From: Enterocloster alcoholdehydrogenati
GTDB lineage: Bacteria > Bacillota > Clostridia > Lachnospirales > Lachnospiraceae
Assembly (NCBI RefSeq): GCF_013282095.1
Contig: NZ_BLTJ01000005.1
Location: forward strand, 186,001 to 250,000
DNA: 64,000 nt
Reading direction: 5' to 3'
Shown here one piece after another: positions 34,396 through 43,302 of this stretch (positions are counted from its first letter, which is position 1; each line of letters starts with the position of its first letter). Made by a program: the position numbers and the translations under genes. The notes under the pieces were generated by a model. The model saw only the letters and a program-made list of their open reading frames with translations. It searched no databases and was not told the DNA's origin.

Positions 34396-36042
34396 TTACT
34401 GAATCAATCCTGCTTCACCGCCAATTCCGATGACGCCAAAGAGTATCTCCATAGCAACGGCGTTCCATTCCTCTTCGGTGGCTGCCAGTATATCCATAGT
34501 TTCCCCTTCCAGAGGAACCACTTCTCCAGACAGCGGCCCGAAATGATATTCGCCGCTTAAAACAACATTTCCTGTATCTCCCATGGCAGAGGCTGTGATG
34601 GAATCAATGGCTACATGGATGGATTTCCCCTTTTCCAGCTGATCAACCGCTCCTTTGGCAGAAAGGCTCACAAGCTCCAGACCATCCTGGCTGACGGCTG
34701 CCTGAAGGTCATAAGCGCCGCCGTCACTGTTGTAGGAACCGTCAAAAGCAGCCTTCCACTCCTCTGACATGGCGCCTGTTGACTTCATCTCCAGATCCAG
34801 GCCTCCGGTCAGCTGCTTTCCATCATAGGTTCCGTCTTTTGCAGCTGTAAGCACCAGCGTCTCGTCTCCATTTACCATTTCTACCTGAGCATTAAGATTC
34901 TGGGTCAGATAGGAACCGCCCTTTAATTCACAGCTGAAATTCACACTAACCGGCTCGCTCTCCGTTTCTGTCTTGTCAGGATCATTCAAAGAGGTGGTTC
35001 CCTTTACAGAAACCAGACGGCCTTTGGAATCCACATGGACGGTCATCTGCACATCATTTAAGGAACTCTCCAAAAAGCTGATCATCTCATCGATGTTTGC
35101 CTTTGCCTCTTCGTAAGTCTGTTCCTGCATCTCCTTGGCAGTAGGGAACTCCTGTCCTGTTCCATTCCCTCCCATGAGCTGTCCAAGCTGTACGCTCATT
35201 TCCATCTGATTTAAAAACTCATTTTTCAGAGTCTCATCCTGAAGGAAGAAGTCAGATGAGGTTCTTAAAAAGCTGATCATGGCGTCTTTACTGATGGAAA
35301 CCTCATAGCCTTTGCAGCTTACCTCTTTTCCATCCACAGTAAAGGTTCCCTTTTCACCCTTTTTTACAGTCATAGCCGCCTTAAAATCATCCTCAGCCTT
35401 GCAGCCTTCCCGATAGCGGTTCATGAGGCCCTTAAGATCAAGAGACTCTGTCTGTCCTTCGTCTTCCTGCTGGGCCTGGGCTAAAAGGGTGTTCAAATAT
35501 TCTGCCAGAGCAGCCGGATCAATACCGTTTTGCTCCAGGGCCGGAGCTACAACAGGAGAATTTTTTACACGGTCACCCAGCCCTTCTCCCAGATCCAGAG
35601 TAAATACGCGGGAAGACAGTTCCGGTACTGCAGCCATAAGGGTGTGATCTCCATAATAAAGGTTCAGATTCGCCAGATCCATTCCATTATAAATAACCCC
35701 CATATTGAAGGAGCTCTTGTGGCTGTCTGTATCCTCCTTTCCTTCAATACGCAGCCCGCTGCCTGCATAGGCGTTGACCGCAGGCTCAGAACAGCTGTCA
35801 AGCTTTAACGTAAGACCGCCCTCGGAACTGGATGATGCCTCTGTTTTTGCAAACTCTGACAGTCCAAACAGTTCTTCCAGCGGATCAGTCTGCCCTTCTG
35901 TATAGATATTTTCAAATGCCTTGATCACCGTTTCCTTGGGATCCCCCTCTGACATCTGCGTAAAGGCAAAAACACCTCCGCCCACTACGATTACCGCTGC
36001 CGCTCCGGCCGCTGCCATTTTCATCTGCTTCGTTAATTCCAT
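34396..36042 (-). CDS. Membrane-anchored extracytoplasmic protein of the ABC operon (DUF6583-like)
   Basis: A 548-residue protein. An N-terminal helix at about residues 9-29 (MAAAGAAAVIVVGGGVFAF) anchors it, and the rest is outside the membrane with Ser/Gly-rich, beta-strand-like repeats. It resembles DUF6583-type proteins found in Lachnospiraceae, which is a tentative match. Placed between the ATPase and the two permeases of an ABC exporter, it could be an adaptor, substrate-binding protein or a chaperone for the exported molecule. GGAGG lies nine bases before the ATG. No catalytic motif can be seen. Confidence 0.6.
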   Translation of the reverse strand: MELTKQMKMAAAGAAAVIVVGGGVFAFTQMSEGDPKETVIKAFENIYTEGQTDPLEELFGLSEFAKTEASSSSEGGLTLKLDSCSEPAVNAYAGSGLRIEGKEDTDSHKSSFNMGVIYNGMDLANLNLYYGDHTLMAAVPELSSRVFTLDLGEGLGDRVKNSPVVAPALEQNGIDPAALAEYLNTLLAQAQQEDEGQTESLDLKGLMNRYREGCKAEDDFKAAMTVKKGEKGTFTVDGKEVSCKGYEVSISKDAMISFLRTSSDFFLQDETLKNEFLNQMEMSVQLGQLMGGNGTGQEFPTAKEMQEQTYEEAKANIDEMISFLESSLNDVQMTVHVDSKGRLVSVKGTTSLNDPDKTETESEPVSVNFSCELKGGSYLTQNLNAQVEMVNGDETLVLTAAKDGTYDGKQLTGGLDLEMKSTGAMSEEWKAAFDGSYNSDGGAYDLQAAVSQDGLELVSLSAKGAVDQLEKGKSIHVAIDSITASAMGDTGNVVLSGEYHFGPLSGEVVPLEGETMDILAATEEEWNAVAMEILFGVIGIGGEAGLIQ

Positions 36043-36118
36043 ACACTTTTTCCTCCGTTTTTAGTCACAGTCTTTCCAGGCATTGCCGCATTTGACTTAA
36101 CTTGTTATCCCTGCCGTC

Positions 36119-36811
36119 CTATATGCCGACCTTCGGCGGATGAAAGCTGGCGATCAGTTCTTTTGGCCCAAGACCTGCTGGAATCTCCTCCAGTCTGCCA
36201 TCTCTCAGCACATAAAGCCGGCTGCACATGGACAGCTCCTCCATCTCATGAGAGGTAAGGACTGCTGTTCCTCCATTCTCTAAATAGCTTTGCAGGTACT
36301 GACGGATCGTTTCCTTACATTCCAGATCCAAAGCTGCTCCCGGCTCATCCATGATCAGAAGAGGGGCCTGTCCCGACAGAGCACAGGCGATACTGAGTCT
36401 TTTTTTCATACCTCCTGACAGCTTTCCCGCCCTGCGTTCCAGCATAGAAGGAATCCCTAAAAGAGCTGCCGGGCCATGTTCCAGATCTTCCTTCATCCGG
36501 CTTTTGCTGCCCTTATACCACAAAAGGAGATTATCCCTCACGGTCAGCTCCTCCATCAGAGGATTTTCCTGGGGAACATAAGCAGCCTTAGCTGCAAATA
36601 CTGCCGGATGGCCTGATGCTTCCTGCCCGTCAATTCGGATACTGCCCCGATCCGGTTTCCTTACTCCCGCCAGGACAGATAAAAGGGTTGTCTTACCGCA
36701 GCCGTTGGCCCCTACAATTCCCACACAGGTTCCTCTGTGGGCAGACAGTTCGGCCTGATCCAAAATCCGACGCTTTCCATATGATTTACAGATTCCTGAC
36801 ACCTGCAGCAT
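36119..36811 (-). CDS. ABC transporter ATP-binding protein
   Basis: A 230-residue ATPase with all family motifs: Walker A GANGCGKTT, Q-loop YVPQENPL, signature LSGGMKKRLSIA, Walker B LLIMDEPGAALDLE and the switch His in TSHEMEE. The short form and the MKKRLSIA signature resemble exporters of the DrrA/CcmA type. ATG at 36811 follows GGAGG by six bases; a longer frame to 36853 lacks a site. It is first in an operon with the anchored protein (76-bp gap) and two ABC-2 permeases. Confidence 0.9.
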   Translation of the reverse strand: MLQVSGICKSYGKRRILDQAELSAHRGTCVGIVGANGCGKTTLLSVLAGVRKPDRGSIRIDGQEASGHPAVFAAKAAYVPQENPLMEELTVRDNLLLWYKGSKSRMKEDLEHGPAALLGIPSMLERRAGKLSGGMKKRLSIACALSGQAPLLIMDEPGAALDLECKETIRQYLQSYLENGGTAVLTSHEMEELSMCSRLYVLRDGRLEEIPAGLGPKELIASFHPPKVGI

Positions 36812-36944
36812 TCTGTGCCTCCTTCCATATCTTTTTTTGTCTGTTTTTAACAATATGACTGTCAGTATCTGGTTTTTAGTGTATCATGTTTTTGTATAAA
36901 TGGCAAAATAATTATATTTACGGATTTCTTACATCCGCAGTGAT

Positions 36945-37760
36945 TCAGCCCTTACCCAGCATAAACCGCTCCACCACCAGCCCCACACCGTCCTCGTTGT
37001 TGGAGGCAGTGATATAGTCGGCAGCATTTCTCACCGGGAGAACTGCATTCTCCATTGCTACTCCAAGACCGGCATACTGGATCATGGTAAGATCATTATA
37101 GCCGTCGCCGCAGGCGATCATCTCTTCCCTTGACAGGCCAAGACATTCTAAAAGACGCCCCAGGGACTGGGCCTTATCGATCCCCTTTGGCATCACCTCC
37201 AGGAAAAAGGGTTCTGAACGGTAGACACTGAAATCACGGCCCATGGCTGCCTTGACCCTGGGTTCTACCATCTCCAGATAATCCCCGTCATCTAACATCA
37301 GGAATTTAGGCACCTGAAAGGCGACATACTCTCTCATGTTTTCCACCTGGCGAAGAGGAAGGTGATTGATGCAGGATTCCTTGACCGCATAGGGACATTC
37401 CGCGTTGTTTGTAATGATCTTTCTGCCCTCATAAGTCAGGATATCCACCCCATTCTCCTCTGCCAGACCGATAATTTTTTGGTTGGATTCCACCGGGAGC
37501 AGCGAAGAAAATACCGCTTCCCCAGTACGGCAGCTGGTAATCATTCCCCCATTGTAGGACAAAATATAGCTTCCATATTTTGACAGTTCCAGTTCCTTTG
37601 CCAGAGGCTCAATGCCGGCCGTAGGGCGGCCGGAAGCCAGGACGACGATCTTTCCCGCTTCCTGGGCCTCCATCAGAGCCCTCTTTGTTCTTGGCGTAAT
37701 AACCTTATCCCTGTTTGTCAGTGTCCCGTCCAGATCCAGAACGATAATCTTGTATTCCAT
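36945..37760 (-). CDS. Cof-type HAD-superfamily phosphatase
   Basis: A 271-residue cytosolic hydrolase of the Cof/YidA class. Motif I is VLDLDGTLTN (nucleophile and acid Asp), motif II is VVLASGRP, motif III lies at KGIDKAQSL, and motif IV is IACGDGYNDLTM. Such enzymes dephosphorylate sugar phosphates or flavin precursors. ATG at 37760, nine bases after GGAG, is preferred to TTG at 37781. It is alone between the ABC exporter operon and the muramic acid genes, 129 bp after the muramic terminator (minus direction). Confidence 0.88.
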   Translation of the reverse strand: MEYKIIVLDLDGTLTNRDKVITPRTKRALMEAQEAGKIVVLASGRPTAGIEPLAKELELSKYGSYILSYNGGMITSCRTGEAVFSSLLPVESNQKIIGLAEENGVDILTYEGRKIITNNAECPYAVKESCINHLPLRQVENMREYVAFQVPKFLMLDDGDYLEMVEPRVKAAMGRDFSVYRSEPFFLEVMPKGIDKAQSLGRLLECLGLSREEMIACGDGYNDLTMIQYAGLGVAMENAVLPVRNAADYITASNNEDGVGLVVERFMLGKG

Positions 37761-37888
37761 CTTTGTTTTCTCCTGTGTCAAAATTCATATGTGAAAATAT
37801 TTTATCAGAAATACTCCTGTCTGAAAAGAACGTTTATTAAAATAACATATGCGCAATATTATATGGCAGCCGGCCGTCAAAGACTCTT

Positions 37889-37925
37889 AAAAAGGCCGCC
37901 GTACTCCCCCGTACAGCGGCCTTTT
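37889..37925 (-). terminator. Terminator of the murQ-PTS operon
   Basis: Minus strand: GGCCGCTGTAC, a GGGGGA loop, GTACGGCGGCC, then TTTTT. The stem is about 11 bp with one bulge. Confidence 0.85.
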
Positions 37926-37943
37926 GCCCATCTGTCTATCATC

Positions 37944-39386
37944 CTACGCCGATGCCACATCCTCTGCTTTCACAGCCCCATTTGTTATAATAAATCCCAT
38001 AAGATAGCTGATCACCAGACCGATTCCATAGTACAGCATAGACCATACGGCAGGATTGGGGCCTGCCGTCATTACCGGGAACGCCAGAATACCGGATGGC
38101 CCCCATGTAGTAGAGGCCACCTGCATTGCCATAACGAACGCTCCGCCGAATCCTGCCCCAAGACCCGCTGTAAAAAATGGTTTTCCCATGGGGAGCGTGA
38201 CTCCGTAAATCAGAGGTTCCCCTACCCCCAATACTCCCGCTGGAAGGGCGCCGTCAATAACGGAACACAGACGCTGGTTCTTCACCTTCTTTGCTTTCAT
38301 ATAAATGGCAATCGCCGCTCCAACCTGGCCCGCGCCCGCCATTGCAAGAGCCGGATATAAGGTAACAAAGCCAATGCTCTCCAGCTGAACTGTATACAGG
38401 GCCACCAGCCCATGATGCATTCCCATGGCTACCATTGGCAGGAACAATGCCGATGAAAGGAAGCCTGCCACGATTCGTACAGCCGGATTAGCGCTCATGC
38501 AGACCTGTTCTACGATCCAGCACAGGAAGGTAGAAACAAAACCCGTCAGGGGCATGATGATAAATACATATGGAATCACACAGAGAATCAGGGTAATCAG
38601 GGGTGTAAACATAATATCCAGATTATCTGGAATCCGTCTGCGGACTGCCTTTTCAATTTTAGCCAGAAAAAATACACCAATCACTACCGCCAGCACTCCG
38701 CCTCTGCCTGCCCTTAAGACAGCGTCTAACGGCTGAGCCTCGTTGTAGAGGCCAATCGTTCTGGAGATCACATCAATATTTCCCAGTGTGGTGATCATAC
38801 CCAGCATACCGCCAAGGATCGGCGTTGCCCCGAAACGCTCTGCCGACCGATAACCGGCCCAGGCAGTCAAATATGTCATAAAGGACGCACTGACCATGGA
38901 AAGCAGATTATGTACAACGGTTAAAAATACATTTTCTGCATATCCGGGGAAAAGCTGTGTCAAAAGAGTTGCAAGACCAGAGCACAGCCCAGCCGCAATC
39001 ACGCCGGGAATCAGGGGAACAAAAATCTCGCCGAATGTCTTTAGCATATTTTTTATCCTGCTATCCTTTTGCCCCGCCCTCAGGGCTGCCTTATTTTCTC
39101 TCCAGTTATTTTCCGTATTCACATCCTCTGCCGCCAAAATCCCCATTTCCGCACAGATATCCGCGCATTTGCGGCTCTTTCCCGGCCCTACCACCACCTC
39201 CGCAAAACCGGCCCGGTCATGGACAAGGCCAAGCACGCCCTCTATGTTTTTGAGCGCCTCATCCTGAATCTGATTGTCCTGCTTTACGTGAATCCTCAGC
39301 CGTGTCATACAGTTGGTCGCTGTAATTACATTGTCTTTTCCCCCTAGACAGTTCAGAATCTCATTTACCATTTCCTGATTTGACAT
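37944..39386 (-). CDS. murP: PTS EIIBC component, MurNAc-type (MurP-like)
   Basis: A 480-residue membrane permease. Residues 1-90 are an EIIB domain of the glucose/sucrose family with phospho-Cys26 in TNCMTRLRIHV. The rest (from about 110) is an EIIC domain of eight to ten helices (FVPLIPGVIAAGLCSGLATL, then MGMHHGLVALYTVQL). No EIIA domain is attached, as in E. coli MurP and sucrose EIIBC proteins, so EIIA must come from elsewhere. Directly after murQ, the protein most likely imports N-acetylmuramic acid and phosphorylates it at C6. ATG at 39386 has GGAGAGGG upstream. Confidence 0.85.
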   Translation of the reverse strand: MSNQEMVNEILNCLGGKDNVITATNCMTRLRIHVKQDNQIQDEALKNIEGVLGLVHDRAGFAEVVVGPGKSRKCADICAEMGILAAEDVNTENNWRENKAALRAGQKDSRIKNMLKTFGEIFVPLIPGVIAAGLCSGLATLLTQLFPGYAENVFLTVVHNLLSMVSASFMTYLTAWAGYRSAERFGATPILGGMLGMITTLGNIDVISRTIGLYNEAQPLDAVLRAGRGGVLAVVIGVFFLAKIEKAVRRRIPDNLDIMFTPLITLILCVIPYVFIIMPLTGFVSTFLCWIVEQVCMSANPAVRIVAGFLSSALFLPMVAMGMHHGLVALYTVQLESIGFVTLYPALAMAGAGQVGAAIAIYMKAKKVKNQRLCSVIDGALPAGVLGVGEPLIYGVTLPMGKPFFTAGLGAGFGGAFVMAMQVASTTWGPSGILAFPVMTAGPNPAVWSMLYYGIGLVISYLMGFIITNGAVKAEDVASA

Positions 39387-39400
39387 AACTCCCTCTCCTT

Positions 39401-40300
39401 TCACTTCTGATGCGCCAGTGCATCACATACCCGTCCCCCGTACTGCTCCAGCAGCGTTTTTGCTTCCCTCGCGTCACAATGCAGCAGGATCATCACGATC
39501 GCCAGCTTCACCCATCCGCCGGCTTCATCAATAGAAGCCCTTGCCTGCGCTCTGTCTGCCCCTGTGGCTTCCATCACAATGTTTTCCGCACGGGTCTGCA
39601 GCTTCTCATTGCTCTGCACCACATCCACCATGAGGTTTTCATAGGCTTTCCCAAGCCTCACCATCGCTCCGGTGGTGATCATGTTCAGAATCATCTTCTG
39701 AGCTGTACCTGATTTAAGCCTGGTTGATCCCGTCAGCACCTCCGGTCCCACATTTACCTCAATGGCAATATCCGCCGCCTTTCCCACCTCGCTGCCTGTA
39801 TTACAGGTAATGGAAGCGGTTCTGCATCCCAGTCCCGCCGCGTACTCCAAGGCTCCCAACACATAGGGAGTACGCCCGGAAGCCGCAATTCCTACCACTA
39901 CATCTTTGGGTGTCAGCCCATGATCCTGCAGGTCTTTCTTTCCAAGTTCCCTGCTGTCTTCCGCCCCTTCGACCGGAAATCGAAGCGCCCGGTCTCCGCC
40001 TGCAATCAGCCCCACAACCATGGACGGATCTACCCCAAAAGTAGGCGGACATTCTGAGGCGTCCAGCACACCTAAACGCCCGCTGGTTCCCGCTCCCAGA
40101 TAAAACAGCCTCCCTCCCTGCCGGAACGCACGCTCCACCTCAGAAACTGTCTGAGCAATCCTTGGCAGCACCGCCTCAATTCCCGCAGGGACGCTGCGGT
40201 CTTCCCGGTTCATTGCAGTTACAATCTCCAGAGGACTCATCTGATCCAGATTCATGGTAGATACATTGCGCGATTCCGTTGTCATCTTGCTCAAATCCAT
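39401..40300 (-). CDS. murQ: N-acetylmuramic acid 6-phosphate etherase
   Basis: A 299-residue SIS-domain lyase that removes the lactyl ether from MurNAc-6-phosphate to give GlcNAc-6-phosphate and D-lactate. Signature: TESRNVSTMNLDQMS at the N-terminus, GRLFYLGAGTSGRLGVLDASECPPTFG (quoted as RLFYLGAGTSGRLGVLDAS) with the catalytic Glu, and KSGTAQKMILNMITTGAMV. It is upstream of the MurP-like PTS with a 14-bp gap. The cluster allows recycling of peptidoglycan sugars. Expression is driven by a consensus promoter overlapped by a palindrome (40333-40373). Confidence 0.96.
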   Translation of the reverse strand: MDLSKMTTESRNVSTMNLDQMSPLEIVTAMNREDRSVPAGIEAVLPRIAQTVSEVERAFRQGGRLFYLGAGTSGRLGVLDASECPPTFGVDPSMVVGLIAGGDRALRFPVEGAEDSRELGKKDLQDHGLTPKDVVVGIAASGRTPYVLGALEYAAGLGCRTASITCNTGSEVGKAADIAIEVNVGPEVLTGSTRLKSGTAQKMILNMITTGAMVRLGKAYENLMVDVVQSNEKLQTRAENIVMEATGADRAQARASIDEAGGWVKLAIVMILLHCDAREAKTLLEQYGGRVCDALAHQK

Positions 40301-40332
40301 AACGTCACCCCTCTTGTTTTCTTGTTATTTTC

Positions 40333-40385
40333 ATTATATTCTTTCTTTCAAACGTGTCAACATTTCCAATGTTTTGTGGTACAAT
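40333..40385. promoter_or_regulatory. Divergent murQ/murR promoter with palindromic operator
   Basis: Minus: TTGACA (40360-40355), 16-base spacer, TATAAT (40338-40333), a perfect-hexamer promoter for murQ. An inverted repeat AACATT-tcc-AATGTT (40359-40373) touches its -35. Plus: TACAAT (40380-40385), with TCAACA 17 bases before it as a weaker -35, is a possible murR promoter. A repressor on the dyad would block both. This is the natural candidate site for the RpiR/MurR-type regulator; inference. Confidence 0.65.
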
Positions 40386-40450
40386 GTTTCATATATAAGA
40401 CATTATTTGGTTAAAATATTCAATACAAGCAAACAGGAGTGTATTTTTTT

Positions 40451-41302
40451 ATGAGAAGTATCCTATTATCACTGGCTGAACTTAAACACAGCGCCAGCGG
40501 CGTTCCCGCACAGATTGCCGCCTATATCTATTCAAACCCAGATTCTGCCGCAGCTCTCAATATCCGCGCCCTGGCAAATAAAACCTACACCTCCCCTTCC
40601 AGCGTCATCCGCCTCTGCCGGACCCTTGGTTTCCATGGATACAAGGATTTTCGCCATGACCTGCTTTTGGAAATCGCATCTTTTGGAAATCAGATCTCCC
40701 ATTCAGAGCGGGAACTGCGGCCAGAGGACTCCATCACTTCCATTATAAACACTATTACGCAAAAAAATGTCCAGGTGCTGCTGGATTCCCAGCATATCCT
40801 GGACCCGGATGTGGTAGAAGCCTGCGTAAACCTCCTCCGCTCGTCCCGCAGTATCCTCCTGTTCGGCATCGGTGCGTCCCTCTGTGCAGCCAAAGATGCC
40901 TATCTTAAGTTTCTTCGCCTGAATAAGCCCTGCTGTGTCAGCGAGGACTGGCACGCTCAGCTTTTGCAGGCGCGAAATGCCTCCTCTGAGGATGCTGCCA
41001 TCATTTTTTCTTATTCCGGACAGACACAGGAGATGGCTGCCTGTATGAAGGCGCTGAGGGAAAACCGCACCAAATGCATTGCCATCACCCGTTTTGCTGA
41101 CTCACAGGTGTCCCGACTGGCTGACTATAAGCTGTACATTGCCGCCAATGAAGCCTTATTTCGCAGCGGAGCCATGTCCTCCAGGCTGGCCCAGCTCAAC
41201 GTCATAGACATCCTCTACACAGCTTTTGCAAACAGCGAATATGAATACAGCCTCCGCCAATTTGCCCACACCCATATACAAAAACCGCCCTATGAACTTT
41301 GA
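40451..41302 (+). CDS. murR: RpiR/MurR-family transcriptional regulator with SIS domain
   Basis: A 283-residue regulator divergent from murQ. The N-terminal 75 residues are the RpiR helix-turn-helix (NIRALANKTYTSPSSVIRLC, RTLGFHGYKDFRHDL). The C-terminal SIS domain (about 120-265; LLFGIGASLCAAKDAYLKF, IIFSYSGQTQEMAACMKAL) binds a sugar phosphate, probably MurNAc-6-phosphate. It likely represses murQ-PTS. ATG at 40451 is preferred; a GTG at 40439 is too close to the GGAG site. The 3' end overlaps the fragment of an ABC ATPase on the other strand. Confidence 0.85.
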   Translation: MRSILLSLAELKHSASGVPAQIAAYIYSNPDSAAALNIRALANKTYTSPSSVIRLCRTLGFHGYKDFRHDLLLEIASFGNQISHSERELRPEDSITSIINTITQKNVQVLLDSQHILDPDVVEACVNLLRSSRSILLFGIGASLCAAKDAYLKFLRLNKPCCVSEDWHAQLLQARNASSEDAAIIFSYSGQTQEMAACMKALRENRTKCIAITRFADSQVSRLADYKLYIAANEALFRSGAMSSRLAQLNVIDILYTAFANSEYEYSLRQFAHTHIQKPPYEL

Positions 41303-41391
41303 TCAGCGCGCCTGAGCTGCCTTTCGTGCAGCTCATACACCGCGTCTGCATAAGAAATAAAATCCGGTTTGTGCGTAATCATCAGAATCGT
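41290..41391 (-). pseudogene. C-terminal scrap of an ABC transporter ATPase
   Basis: On the minus strand the reading frame 41391-41290 encodes FTILMITHKPDFISYADA and VYELHERQLRR, ending in TAG. ITHKPDFISYADAVYELHE is the H-loop region and end of an ABC ATPase. No Walker A, signature or Walker B motif exists upstream; the frame meets a stop within 40 bp and the dxs stop lies at 41429. The remnant is left from a deletion or rearrangement. It also overlaps the last codons of murR by 13 bases. Confidence 0.75.
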
Positions 41392-41428
41392 AAAGAATAT
41401 CCATGTCGTTTTTGGAAAATTGAATTAC

Positions 41429-43183
41429 CTACTTCATATGATTTTTAATATCTTCTGCAATCAGCTCAGCCGTGAGATGATTGCCAACCGCAATGTCTGC
41501 CGCAGGCACCAGATCGTTAAATCTTTTTGCTCCGCCGAAGTTTAAAACCTTTACAGGATCAGCGCCGTAGTAAGCAGCTATTTTCTGGCCGAATCCGCCG
41601 TCCAGTATACCGTCCTCCACTGTAGCGATCAGATCGTGATCCTTTTTAAGCTCGTCCAGCAAGTCCTTATCCAGCGTTGTAAAGCACATTGGATTTACAA
41701 CGGTAACATTTACGCCAACGGTTTCGTCCAGTGCCTCTGCAGCCTGTTTTGCCAGCGGCAGGGCATCACCCAGGCCAAGAATCGCAATTTTACTTCCCTT
41801 TTTCACGATTTTACCTTTGACTGCGGATTCGTCGTCAAATGCAATGGTTTTTCCGTCGCTGATAACCACTTTGGGAACCCTGATAACAACCGGATGGTTT
41901 TTCTGCTCCACAGACCATTCCAATGCAGCTAAATATTCTTCCCTGGTTGCAGGTGCAAGACCGATTATATTGGGGATGGAACCGATCAAAGCTATGTCAT
42001 ACATCCCGTTATGCGTGCAGTCTCCGCCTCCGATTCCGGATGAAAATACAAGAATGGTTGCCGCATTTTTGTTCATTGCAAGATCCTGACTCAGCTGGTC
42101 GTAGGTTCTCTGCAAAAAACTGCTGAACACTTCAAACACCGGTTTTCCTCCATTTTTGGCAATGCCTGAAATCATGGCAACCGCGTGTTCCTCCGCTATC
42201 CCCACATCTACAAACTGTTTCCCAGCCTTTGCCCTGAACTCCTGCGTCAGCCCCGTAGCGCCGGGAGTGGCGGCAGAAACTGCAATCACCGTCGGATCGC
42301 TTTCCATCTTTTTCAAAAGAAAATCAGCCGTCAGTGTTTCGTACCGTTCCATTTTTGCAAACGCTGCCAGATCAAATGCCGCAGGCATTGCCCAGTGTCC
42401 CGCCTCTTTATCCTGCATCGCCCAGTCCAGGCCCTTTCCTTTCAGCGTGTGAATATGGACCACCGTGGGACGTTTCGTATCTTTTACTTTTTCAAAGGCA
42501 GAAATAAGCGTTTCTACCTCGTTGCCCTCTTCCACATAATAATAATCCAGGCCAAAACTTTTAAAGAAGTTGTTTTCTGCCTTTCCGCCTGTTTCCCTTA
42601 ACTGTCTGAAATTCTCATACATACCGCCCTGGTTTTTTGCAATGGACATTTCATTGTCATTAAACAGAATAATCAGGTTGCTGTTGAGCATTGCGGCATT
42701 ATTCAATCCCTCCAATGCCTCGCCGCCGGACATGGAGCCATCGCCGATGACAGCAATGATATTTTCCCTGCCGCCCTTTAGATCTCTGCCCTTGGCAAGA
42801 CCTGTTGCCAGGGAAATAGATGTTGATGTATGACCGATTTTAAAGAAATCATGCTCGCTTTCAGACGGCGTTGTGTAGCCGCTGAAGGCATAATACTTTT
42901 CCGGCTCTGTAAAGCCTTCCTTTCTCCCTGTCAAAATCTTATGAGTATAAGACTGATGGGAAACGTCAAAGACGAATTTGTCTCTGGGCGAATCAAATAC
43001 ATAGTGAAGCGCTACTGTTGCCTCCACAAAACCGAGGTTTGAACCCATGTGGCCGCCTGTCACCGTTACACGCCGGATAAGAGCCTGACGGATTTCCTCT
43101 GACAGAATTTTTAATTCATCCATACTGCAGCCTTTTACATCCGCAGGCCCGTGGATCTTTTGCAGAATATTTGTTTTCTTCAT
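41429..43183 (-). CDS. dxs: 1-deoxy-D-xylulose-5-phosphate synthase
   Basis: A 584-residue thiamine-diphosphate enzyme that joins pyruvate and glyceraldehyde-3-phosphate, the first step of the MEP isoprenoid route and a source of thiamine and pyridoxal precursors. Motifs: GGHMGSNLGFVEATVALH, FDVSHQSYTHKILTGR, ThDP motif GDGSMSGGEALEGLNNA...LIILFNDNEMSI (in parts), DVGIAEEHAVAMISG, and the C-terminal GLGDALPLA. It is about 35 residues shorter than typical Dxs and is likely a second, specialised copy, which the window alone cannot prove. It has its own MerR-type promoter and no operon partner, an uncommon arrangement for dxs. Confidence 0.9.
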   Translation of the reverse strand: MKKTNILQKIHGPADVKGCSMDELKILSEEIRQALIRRVTVTGGHMGSNLGFVEATVALHYVFDSPRDKFVFDVSHQSYTHKILTGRKEGFTEPEKYYAFSGYTTPSESEHDFFKIGHTSTSISLATGLAKGRDLKGGRENIIAVIGDGSMSGGEALEGLNNAAMLNSNLIILFNDNEMSIAKNQGGMYENFRQLRETGGKAENNFFKSFGLDYYYVEEGNEVETLISAFEKVKDTKRPTVVHIHTLKGKGLDWAMQDKEAGHWAMPAAFDLAAFAKMERYETLTADFLLKKMESDPTVIAVSAATPGATGLTQEFRAKAGKQFVDVGIAEEHAVAMISGIAKNGGKPVFEVFSSFLQRTYDQLSQDLAMNKNAATILVFSSGIGGGDCTHNGMYDIALIGSIPNIIGLAPATREEYLAALEWSVEQKNHPVVIRVPKVVISDGKTIAFDDESAVKGKIVKKGSKIAILGLGDALPLAKQAAEALDETVGVNVTVVNPMCFTTLDKDLLDELKKDHDLIATVEDGILDGGFGQKIAAYYGADPVKVLNFGGAKRFNDLVPAADIAVGNHLTAELIAEDIKNHMK

Positions 43184-43214
43184 TCTAATCTCTCCTTGAC
43201 TTTTTATTTGCTTG

Positions 43215-43245
43215 AGTTTAACATTAAAGCAAACTTTAAAGTCAA
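43215..43245 (-). promoter_or_regulatory. MerR-type promoter of dxs (19-bp spacer with dyad)
   Basis: Minus: TTGACT (43245-43240), a 19-base spacer, TAAACT (43220-43215), preceded by TGT, an extended -10. Inside the spacer lies the inverted repeat TTAAAG-TTTG-CTTTAA (43239-43224). Overlong spacers with a central dyad are the hallmark of MerR-activated promoters. The divergent neighbour encodes a MerR protein. Confidence 0.8.
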
Positions 43246-43302
43246 TAGTTTTATAAATTTTTTTTCTAACGGTTCAGAACAGAGAGAAAAGGAGTTTTAC
43301 CA

